The notes beneath the pieces are model-generated. The model ran no database searches. It was not told the origin of the DNA and saw nothing but the letters and a program-made list of their open reading frames with translations. From Chloroflexota bacterium (GTDB taxonomy: Bacteria > Chloroflexota > Limnocylindria > Limnocylindrales > CSP1-4), in assembly GCA_015661135.1 (NCBI GenBank), contig JACVXW010000070.1:1-6124 (forward strand): a stretch of DNA of 6,124 bases. The letters run 5' to 3'. The translations under genes and the position numbers were made by a program. Positions 1 to 4,980 of this stretch are shown piece after piece. Each line of letters opens with the position of its first letter. The stretch's first letter is position 1.

Positions 1-1
1 G

Positions 2-1099
2 AGGTTGCTGGACGAGCTGGGCGCCCTCGGCGAGGTCGCCTGGGTGGGGCGGGGTAGCCTCGGCCGGGACGATGGGCGGGTGGTCCTGTACCGGCCCGGC
101 GGGGAGGCGCTCCGGCCGATTGGCATTGTCGCGGGGGCTGAGCGCCCGGCCGGTGCCCGGCACGACGCCATCCGGGCGCATCTCTCGCGGCGCGGCGCCT
201 CGTTCTACCGGGAAATCTCCGCGGCGGCCGGCGGACCGGATCGCGAGGTCCTCGATGCCCTGTGGGACCTCGTCTGGGCCGGCGAGGTCACGAACGACAC
301 CTTCGCGCCGCTCCGCGCGCTGCGCTGGAAGCGGCCGGCCCGGTCGTCGGCCCGGCCGCGCGCGGGACGGCTGACCGCCCTCGGCCCGCCGGAGGCCGCC
401 GGCCGTTGGTCGCTCATCAAGGACATGGCCGGCGTCCCCGCTCCAACCGAGCGCCTGCACGCCATGGCGCTGGCACTCCTCGATCGGTACGGCGTTCTCG
501 TCCGCGAGGCGGTGATGAGCGAAGGGATCGAGGGCGGGTTCGCCGGTCTCTACCCGGTCCTGCGGGCGCTCGAGGAAGCCGGCCGGATCCGGCGCGGCTA
601 CTTCATCGAGGGGCTGGGTGCCGCGCAGTTCGCCCTCGCCGGCGCCATCGATCGCCTCCGGGCGTCTCGCGACGCGGGCGCCCTTCGGAGTGGCCGCCCG
701 GCGGTGCACCTGCTGGCTGCCGCGGACCCGGCCAACCCATACGGTGCCTCGCTGCCGTGGCCGCGTCGTGGGGACGATGACCGCCGGCCGCTGGCCAGAG
801 CCGCCGGCGCGTCGGTGATCCTGGTGGATGGCGTGGCCGTGCTGTACGTGGAGCGCGGCGGCAGGACCCTGCAGACCCTCCCCGCGTTCGACGGCCCGAC
901 CGTGGCAGGCCTGGCCGTCCCCGCCCTGCATGGCCTCATCGGGCCCGGCCGCGACCGCGAACTGGTGGTCGGCCGGATCGACGGCATGCCGGTGGCGGAG
1001 TCGCCCCATCGCGCCGTCCTGCTGGCCGCGGGCTTCGTGGCTGGTTACCGCGGCCTGGTCCTTCGGCCGGCCGTTGAGGCGGCGCGAGGTCGCAGGTGA
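2..1099 (+). CDS. lhr: Lhr-type ATP-dependent helicase, C-terminal part (5' end outside window)
   Basis: This is the C-terminal end of a large Lhr-family superfamily 2 helicase, a DNA-repair-associated enzyme that translocates on single-stranded DNA and unwinds duplexes. The frame is open to the window edge. The TTG at base 5 is only the first possible start codon visible and is unlikely to be the real start, since full-length Lhr proteins are about 1,500 residues. No helicase motifs are visible because the RecA-like domains lie upstream. Counting base 5 as residue 1, recognition rests on Lhr C-terminal signatures: LDELGALGEVAWVG (2-15), a helical, winged-helix-like stretch (about 52-95), RRGYFIEGLGAAQFA (196-210), DPANPYGASLPWP (241-253) and LVDGVAVLYVERGGR (273-287). 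The C-terminus (RGLVLRP, then a short basic tail) looks natural. The stop TGA at 1097-1099 overlaps a possible GTG start of the next gene. The family assignment is firm; the exact subtype is not. Confidence 0.93.
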   Translation, partial: RLLDELGALGEVAWVGRGSLGRDDGRVVLYRPGGEALRPIGIVAGAERPAGARHDAIRAHLSRRGASFYREISAAAGGPDREVLDALWDLVWAGEVTNDTFAPLRALRWKRPARSSARPRAGRLTALGPPEAAGRWSLIKDMAGVPAPTERLHAMALALLDRYGVLVREAVMSEGIEGGFAGLYPVLRALEEAGRIRRGYFIEGLGAAQFALAGAIDRLRASRDAGALRSGRPAVHLLAAADPANPYGASLPWPRRGDDDRRPLARAAGASVILVDGVAVLYVERGGRTLQTLPAFDGPTVAGLAVPALHGLIGPGRDRELVVGRIDGMPVAESPHRAVLLAAGFVAGYRGLVLRPAVEAARGRR

Positions 1100-1122
1100 T
1101 CGCCGGGGTGAGCCGCCCCCGA

Positions 1123-1128
1123 TATACT
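1123..1128 (+). promoter_or_regulatory. Putative -10 hexamer (TATACT) for the antitoxin-toxin pair
   Basis: TATACT matches the TATAAT consensus at five of six positions and stands out in very GC-rich surroundings. Six bases separate it from the ATG at 1135. If the final T is -7, transcription starts exactly at the A of that ATG, giving a leaderless mRNA. No convincing -35 is seen, and no clear Shine-Dalgarno precedes the ATG. The site lies just after the lhr stop. Confidence 0.55.
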
Positions 1129-1134
1129 GGTGTC

Positions 1135-1470
1135 ATGAGCGACCGCAAAAGCGCCACAAAGAGGCTGAATGAAGCCACCCCGACCCTCGACGAGCTTCCC
1201 GGAACGCCAACGAGCGTCGGGATCAGGGAGCTGCGCGATCACCTGTCCCGCTACCTGGAGCGGGTCAAGGCGGGATCCACCGTCACCGTCACGGATCACG
1301 GGCGGGTGATCGCGACGATCGTGCCGATGACCTACTCCCGGCACATGCTCGAGCTGGCCGCCCAGGGCAAGGTCCGCCTCCCGACACGTCCGAAGGGAAG
1401 CGCCGCGGACTTCCCGAGAGTCGAGATCGAAGGCGGCCTGTCCGACCTGCTGCGCGAGGTCCGCATTTGA
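1135..1470 (+). CDS. Phd/YefM-family antitoxin of a type II toxin-antitoxin pair
   Basis: This 111-residue protein is the likely DNA-binding antitoxin that neutralises the PIN toxin encoded next to it and represses their shared promoter. The Phd/YefM fold is recognised at residues 28-64: VGIRELRDHLSRYLERVKAG, then TVTVTDHGRVIATIVP. This is the usual helix, helix, 'T.hGrpvA.ivP' strand pattern. The C-terminal half (about 65-111) would be the flexible toxin-binding arm. The N-terminal 27 residues are polar and lie before the core. The ATG at 1135 is chosen because a TATACT -10 lies six bases before it. An in-frame GTG at 1096 would add 13 residues. It has a GAGGT Shine-Dalgarno (1086-1090) and overlaps the lhr stop, so it cannot be excluded. 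The stop overlaps the toxin start, as is typical of these pairs. Phd-type antitoxins are known with Doc, RelE-type and PIN toxins. Confidence 0.85.
   Translation: MSDRKSATKRLNEATPTLDELPGTPTSVGIRELRDHLSRYLERVKAGSTVTVTDHGRVIATIVPMTYSRHMLELAAQGKVRLPTRPKGSAADFPRVEIEGGLSDLLREVRI
1456..1460 (+). promoter_or_regulatory. Shine-Dalgarno (GAGGT) that fixes the TTG start of the toxin
   Basis: GAGGT lies six bases before the TTG at 1467, inside the last codons of the antitoxin gene. It supports a TTG start coupled to the antitoxin stop (TTGA overlap). The nearby GTG at 1471 is out of frame with the toxin. Confidence 0.6.
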
Positions 1471-1892
1471 GTGCGTACGTCGACACGTCCGGGCTCGTAA
1501 AGCTCCTCGTGCCCGAGGTTGGATCGGACACGATGGAGGACATCTGGGAGCTCTTTGACGACCGGTACGCCTCGCTCCTGGGTTACGCAGAGCTTCGGTC
1601 CGCCGTCGCGGCTGCGATGCGTGGCCGGCGCCTCGACGAGGTGACCGTGCTTGCGACAAGGCACCAGCTCGATGTCCTCTGGTCGAGGCTGGCCGCGGTT
1701 GAGGTGGACGAACAGTTGGTCCGCGACGCCGCGGACCTCTCGGACCGTCACGGGCTCCGCGCCGGCGATGCGATCCACCTCGCCTCGGCACTCCGGATCG
1801 CGGAAGGTCCCACGACGTTCATCGCGTTCGATGGCCCGCTCCGTGACGCCGCGGCCGCGGAGGGCCTCATCGTCCTGCCCGACGCAGCCTGA
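1467..1892 (+). CDS. vapC: PIN-domain toxin, VapC-type ribonuclease
   Basis: This is a 141-residue PIN-domain protein, the usual length for VapC toxins, which are Mg2+-dependent endoribonucleases cutting tRNA or rRNA and blocking translation. All four acidic positions of the PIN active site are visible: Asp6 in YVDTSGLVKLL, Glu42 in YAELRSAV, Asp101 in RAGDAIHLASAL and Asp122 in IAFDGPLRDAA. The domain fills the whole protein and looks intact, so the toxin is probably active. The start is TTG, within TTGA overlapping the antitoxin stop, with GAGGT six bases upstream. This implies translational coupling, and the weak start codon may keep toxin below antitoxin. The target RNA cannot be read from the sequence. 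The family call is secure, and the toxin role follows from the Phd/YefM partner. Confidence 0.93.
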   Translation: MSAYVDTSGLVKLLVPEVGSDTMEDIWELFDDRYASLLGYAELRSAVAAAMRGRRLDEVTVLATRHQLDVLWSRLAAVEVDEQLVRDAADLSDRHGLRAGDAIHLASALRIAEGPTTFIAFDGPLRDAAAAEGLIVLPDAA

Positions 1893-1934
1893 GATCCGCC
1901 GACAGCAGGCCTGTTCGCGGGGCTCGCGTCCGCC

Positions 1935-1940
1935 TATCAT
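1935..1940 (+). promoter_or_regulatory. Putative -10 hexamer (TATCAT) for the amidotransferase gene
   Basis: TATCAT lies eight bases before the ATG at 1949, in the 56-base gap after the toxin gene. Transcription would begin at about 1947-1949, so the mRNA would be leaderless or nearly so. No Shine-Dalgarno precedes the ATG. TGTTCG at 1912-1917, 17 bases upstream, is at best a weak -35. The 8-base palindrome CAGGCCTG (1906-1913) overlaps it and could be part of an operator, but it is short. Confidence 0.5.
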
Positions 1941-1948
1941 CGGCCGCG

Positions 1949-2662
1949 ATGTGCGAGCACTACATCGCCCGGGCGGCGGAGCCGTTCCGGCTGGACGAGC
2001 TCTGGGACTTCACCGAGCGCCTCGAGCGCTTCGGGATCGCGGGCTTCGGCTGGGGCGCTGCCTGGATCGATCCGGATGGGGCGCTCCAGAGTTACCGGGA
2101 CATTCGCGCCTTCCGCGACGACCCCGGTCGCGAACCGGTCGGTCGGACGGAGACCACGACGGCGCTCGTGCACCTGCGGCGCCCGTCGAAGCTCTCCACG
2201 CTCGGGATGGCGGATACCCAGCCGTTCGACGACCCGGCCGGCCGCTATAGCTTCAGCCACAACGGTGACCTCCTCAACCACCGGGCGTTCCGCGCCCGTT
2301 ACCGCGCCGAGGGGCGGCTGCGCGGCCGAGCCGACACGGAGGTCGGGGCGCGCTGGCTTGAGGACGAGTGGCGAACCGGTGAGTCCGTGCCGCACCTCCT
2401 CGGGGCGCTCCACGATACGTTCGGCGGCAATGCCAACCTGGCCGTCCTGGCCGCCGACGGCACCTCCCACCATTACGCGGGCAATCGAGAGAACCCGGTC
2501 TTCACGTTCCGGCTCGGACGGATCGGCATCGCCGGGACGGGCATCTACTCGATCGACCGGTCGCTCTTCCGGTTCGTGGCCCGCGCCGCCACGGACCGGC
2601 GGATGGTGCCGATCGGGACCACGGTGACGCTCGACCGCGAGGGCCGACCCACCGCGGCGTGA
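1949..2662 (+). CDS. Stand-alone class II glutamine amidotransferase-fold protein (Ntn hydrolase, YafJ/EgtC-like)
   Basis: This 237-residue protein has the fold of the glutaminase domain of class II amidotransferases, in which the N-terminal Cys exposed by Met removal attacks an amide. The sequence begins Met-Cys, so Cys2 is the nucleophile. Other expected elements are in order: HLRRPS (75-80, the substrate-binding Arg region), QPF (91-93), FSHNGDLLNH (102-111, with the Asn-Gly of the oxyanion hole), GRADTE (126-131, with the Asp that binds the substrate amino group) and NANLAVLAADG (161-171). There is no synthase domain, so any ammonia acceptor, or whether it acts instead as a gamma-glutamyl or other amide hydrolase, is unknown. 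Stand-alone relatives include YafJ and EgtC; no ergothioneine-pathway gene is visible here. The ATG is fixed by the required Cys2. A TATCAT -10 eight bases upstream and the lack of a Shine-Dalgarno suggest a leaderless message. The transporter gene follows after 61 bases. Confidence 0.87.
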   Translation: MCEHYIARAAEPFRLDELWDFTERLERFGIAGFGWGAAWIDPDGALQSYRDIRAFRDDPGREPVGRTETTTALVHLRRPSKLSTLGMADTQPFDDPAGRYSFSHNGDLLNHRAFRARYRAEGRLRGRADTEVGARWLEDEWRTGESVPHLLGALHDTFGGNANLAVLAADGTSHHYAGNRENPVFTFRLGRIGIAGTGIYSIDRSLFRFVARAATDRRMVPIGTTVTLDREGRPTAA

Positions 2663-2711
2663 CATCCGGAGCAATCGAGCGTCAATGGGCCAGAGATGGC
2701 CGGAGCGGGAC

Positions 2712-2718
2712 AGGAGGG
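2712..2718 (+). promoter_or_regulatory. Strong Shine-Dalgarno (AGGAGGG) that fixes the GTG start of the transporter
   Basis: AGGAGGG lies five bases before the GTG at 2724. This favours the GTG over the in-frame ATG at 2685, which has no comparable site and would make the Shine-Dalgarno part of the coding sequence. Confidence 0.75.
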
Positions 2719-2723
2719 ATGAC

Positions 2724-4055
2724 GTGGAGCTGACACACGCTGCGCCCCCCGCGGATGACGCTGGGCGTCCCGTCCAGGATCTTCCGAAGACGCAACTGGT
2801 TCGCCTGTCGCTTTATTGGCTGGGCCTGTCGAGCATCTTCACCGGCCTGACGGCGATCCTCGGCGGGCGCATCCAGTTCGAGACGGATGGGCCGCTCTAC
2901 TCGCCCGGATCCGAAGGCCAGACGCTCTTCGCCCTCAATTTCGCCGGGGCCCTTGTTGCCGCGTTCGTACAGCCGACGATCGGCTCGATCTCCGATTACA
3001 CGATCAGCCGATGGGGGCGGCGCAAGCCGTACATCTTCATCGGCTCGGTGCTGGACATCCTGTTCCTGTACGGGATCGCGACATCGAACACCCTGATCGC
3101 CATCGCAGCCTTCATGGTCCTGCTCCAGGTCAGCGCCAACTTCGCCCAGGGCCCGTTCCAGGGCTACATCCCGGATCTCGTCCCGGCGAAGCAGGTGGGC
3201 CTCGCCTCCGCGCTCGTCGGCCTGTTCCAGGTCCTCGGCAACGTCGCCGGGTTCGGCATCGGCGCGGCCGCGGTGGCAACGGACAGCTTCTTCCTGGGCA
3301 CCATGGCCCTCGGCGCACTCGAGCTGGCGACCATGGTCTCCGTCGTCTGGCGGGTGACCGAGGGGCGCGCCGCGAAACCTCGTGAGGGCAAGTCCTGGGT
3401 CGCCATCGCCCGTGAGGCGTGGGGCACGGACATCCTGCGCGAGCGGTCCTTCCTGTGGCTGGTCGCCTCACGCTGGTTCGTGCTCATGGGTGCGAACATG
3501 CTCGTCAACTTCGCGGTGTTCTATCTCGCCCAGACGTTCTCGCTCCCACAGGAGGACACCGGCGGGCCGAACATCATGCTCCTCGCCGCCACCGTCATCG
3601 GCAACGTCGTGACGGTCATCCCGGCCGGGCGCATTTCCGACCGCATCGGGCGAAAACCGGTGATCTACGCCGCCTGCCTCGTCGGTGGCGCCGGTATGGC
3701 GATCGTAGCCGCGGCGCCCGTGATCCTGATTGCGGTCGTTGGGGCCGCGCTCTTCGGCGCCGGCGTGGGCATGTTCCTGGCGGTCGACTGGGCGCTCATG
3801 ACGGACATCATCCCGAAGGCGTCATCCGGACGGTACATGGGCATCAGCAACGTCGCCACGGCGACTTCCGGGGTCGTTGCGGTCATGACGGGCGGCATCC
3901 TGATGGACGCTACGAACAAGTCGCTCGGCTACGGCCAGGGACCGCGGCTCGCGTTCGGCCTGGCCGTCATCTACTTCGTCCTCGGCGCCCTGCTCCTTCG
4001 GCCGGTCGTGGAGCCGGCTCGTGCGGCACGTGTAGCGGGAGAAGCTGCGGCCTGA
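2724..4055 (+). CDS. Major facilitator superfamily transporter (SLC45/GPH-like), substrate unknown
   Basis: This 443-residue inner-membrane protein is a secondary transporter of the major facilitator superfamily, of usual length for 12 helices. The loop between helices 2 and 3 carries an extended motif A, GSISDYTISRWGRRKPYI (87-104), and the equivalent in the second half is GRISDRIGRKP (302-312). This duplication marks the two six-helix bundles. Hydrophobic segments are evident from about 28 to 430, with a central polar loop at about 210-240. DWALMTDIIPKASSGRYMGISN (355-376) resembles the loop after helix 10 in sugar-type carriers (SLC45/GPH). The polar N-terminus (1-22) is cytoplasmic by the usual topology. 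The GTG start is chosen for its AGGAGGG; the ATG at 2685 would add 13 charged residues. There is no obvious promoter in the 61-base gap upstream, so co-transcription with the amidotransferase gene is likely. Sugar proton symport is the default guess; the neighbouring cyanophycin genes raise amino acid or dipeptide transport as an untested alternative. Confidence 0.88.
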   Translation: MELTHAAPPADDAGRPVQDLPKTQLVRLSLYWLGLSSIFTGLTAILGGRIQFETDGPLYSPGSEGQTLFALNFAGALVAAFVQPTIGSISDYTISRWGRRKPYIFIGSVLDILFLYGIATSNTLIAIAAFMVLLQVSANFAQGPFQGYIPDLVPAKQVGLASALVGLFQVLGNVAGFGIGAAAVATDSFFLGTMALGALELATMVSVVWRVTEGRAAKPREGKSWVAIAREAWGTDILRERSFLWLVASRWFVLMGANMLVNFAVFYLAQTFSLPQEDTGGPNIMLLAATVIGNVVTVIPAGRISDRIGRKPVIYAACLVGGAGMAIVAAAPVILIAVVGAALFGAGVGMFLAVDWALMTDIIPKASSGRYMGISNVATATSGVVAVMTGGILMDATNKSLGYGQGPRLAFGLAVIYFVLGALLLRPVVEPARAARVAGEAAA

Positions 4056-4064
4056 CCCCGCAGC
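4044..4064 (+). repeat. Inverted repeat (7-bp stem, 7-base loop) over the transporter stop codon
   Basis: GCTGCGG (4044-4050) and CCGCAGC (4058-4064) are perfect reverse complements around a loop holding the TGA stop (4053-4055). No T-tract follows, so it is not a standard intrinsic terminator. It ends eight bases before the TATACT of the cphB promoter and spans the position where a -35 would be, so it could act as an operator, a weak terminator, or neither. Confidence 0.45.
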
Positions 4065-4072
4065 CTCGCCGG

Positions 4073-4078
4073 TATACT
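4073..4078 (+). promoter_or_regulatory. Putative -10 hexamer (TATACT) for the cyanophycin genes
   Basis: TATACT, the same hexamer as at 1123-1128, lies 11 bases before the cphB ATG. Transcription would start near 4085-4086, leaving a leader of about four bases and no room for a Shine-Dalgarno. CTGACC at 4052-4057 resembles a -35, but the 15-base spacing is short. Confidence 0.55.
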
Positions 4079-4089
4079 GCCGCGCAACC

Positions 4090-4932
4090 ATGAGCGACGG
4101 CACGGTCATCGTCATCGGCGGCGCGGAGGACAAGATCCGGGACCGGATCATCCTCAATCGCTTCGTCGCCCTCGCCGGCGGCGAGGATGCTGTGGTCGCC
4201 GTCATCTCGACCGCCTCGTCGCTCGGTCACGAGGCCGGCGAGCGTTACCGGCAGGTCTTCTCGGAACTGGGCGTCCCGACCGTCCAGCCGCTCCACGCGA
4301 TGACCCGGGCCCAGGCCAACGACGAGACCTTTGCCCGCGCCGTGCGCGATGCGACCGGGATCTTCCTCACCGGCGGCAACCAGCTCCGGCTGTCCTCCAC
4401 GCTCGGCGGCACTCGCCTCGCGGAGGCGGTCCTGGAGCGGCATCGGCATGGTGCGGTCGTGGCCGGCACGTCCGCCGGGGCCTCGGCGCTGTCCAGCCAC
4501 ATGATCGCCTTCGGGGCCAGCGGCGCGACACCCAAGCACCGGATGGCGGCGATCGCGGCCGGCCTCGGCGTGCTGCCCGGGGTCATCGTGGACCAGCACT
4601 TCCAGCAGCGAAACCGCCTCGGACGGCTCCTCAGCCTCATTGCCCAGAACCCGAGCCTGCTCGGCCTCGGCGTGGACGAGGACACGGCCGGCGTGGTCGG
4701 CCCGGACCAGGTCCTCGAGGTCATCGGGCGAGGCAGCATCACGATCGTTGACGGCGCGGCGGCGGAAACGGACGCCTGGGACGTCCGGGGCCACAAGCCG
4801 GTCATGATCAGCGGGGTCGTCCTGCACTCGCTGCCGGCCGGCTACCGGTTCGACCTCCGGCGGCGCCACCGGGTGGCCCAGCCGAACCTCAAGGCCCTGT
4901 CGGGCGGCGAGTCGGCCGCCGCATCAAGCTAG
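4090..4932 (+). CDS. cphB: Cyanophycinase (peptidase family S51)
   Basis: This 280-residue serine exopeptidase degrades cyanophycin to beta-Asp-Arg dipeptides in the cytoplasm; its length matches intracellular CphB. The N-terminus gives IVIGGAEDK (7-15), a family signature. IFLTGGNQLRL (91-101) is the loop carrying a conserved Gln. GTSAGASAL (126-134) is the nucleophile elbow with Ser128. VDQHFQQRNRLGRL (167-180) holds the catalytic His170 and three Arg that are conserved in CphB for substrate binding. VDEDTA (195-200) carries the acidic Glu197. The spacing Ser128-His170-Glu197 agrees with the cyanobacterial enzyme as I recall it. All of these residues are present, so the enzyme is likely active. 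There is no signal peptide, which argues against the secreted CphE type. The last 20 or so residues are polar and Ala/Ser-rich, outside the fold. A TATACT -10 lies just upstream with no Shine-Dalgarno. The cyanophycin synthetase gene follows after 48 bases. Confidence 0.95.
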   Translation: MSDGTVIVIGGAEDKIRDRIILNRFVALAGGEDAVVAVISTASSLGHEAGERYRQVFSELGVPTVQPLHAMTRAQANDETFARAVRDATGIFLTGGNQLRLSSTLGGTRLAEAVLERHRHGAVVAGTSAGASALSSHMIAFGASGATPKHRMAAIAAGLGVLPGVIVDQHFQQRNRLGRLLSLIAQNPSLLGLGVDEDTAGVVGPDQVLEVIGRGSITIVDGAAAETDAWDVRGHKPVMISGVVLHSLPAGYRFDLRRRHRVAQPNLKALSGGESAAASS

Positions 4933-4943
4933 CGTCGGACGCA

Positions 4944-4961
4944 TCGCCGGCGTCGCCGGCG
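4944..4961 (+). repeat. Two tandem copies of TCGCCGGCG in the cphB-cphA gap
   Basis: The 9-mer TCGCCGGCG occurs twice back to back, each containing the 8-base palindrome CGCCGGCG. A shorter hairpin-forming repeat, GCGT-CGG-ACGC (4932-4942), comes just before it. The block ends seven bases before the cphA Shine-Dalgarno, so it could fold in the mRNA and tune cphA translation. In sequence this GC-rich it may also be chance. Confidence 0.4.
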
Positions 4962-4967
4962 AACCAT

Positions 4968-4973
4968 GGAGGG
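4968..4973 (+). promoter_or_regulatory. Shine-Dalgarno (GGAGGG) that supports the GTG start of cphA
   Basis: GGAGGG lies seven bases before the GTG at 4981. The in-frame ATG at 4966 overlaps this site and has no good one of its own, so GTG is preferred. Confidence 0.65.
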
Positions 4974-4980
4974 ACGCCAC

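Noticed and set aside
1906..1913. Palindrome CAGGCCTG upstream of the amidotransferase gene as an operator.
   Set aside because: It is only eight bases and its flanking arms do not pair well, so chance is likely in this composition. It is mentioned only under the promoter entry.
1045..1940. Long minus-strand open frames (1045-1791 and 1332-1940) over the toxin-antitoxin pair.
   Set aside because: Both cross several genuine + strand genes and have low-complexity Arg/Gly/Pro-rich translations, so they are GC-driven shadows.
2246..2251. TATAGC hexamer inside the amidotransferase gene as an internal promoter.
   Set aside because: It encodes the conserved Tyr-Ser before SFSHNG, no start codon or -35 goes with it, and it sits far from the next gene.
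2685..2723. In-frame ATG at 2685 as the start of the transporter.
   Set aside because: It has no Shine-Dalgarno, whereas GTG 2724 has AGGAGGG at five bases. The extra 13 residues are charged and lie before an already polar N-terminus.
3967..4869. A 300-codon open frame on the minus strand over cphB and the end of the transporter gene.
   Set aside because: It mirrors cphB, whose catalytic motifs are all intact on the + strand. No family is recognisable and no start signal was seen.
4966..4980. In-frame ATG at 4966 as the start of cphA.
   Set aside because: It overlaps the GGAGGG that serves GTG 4981 and lacks its own ribosome binding site. The difference is only five residues.
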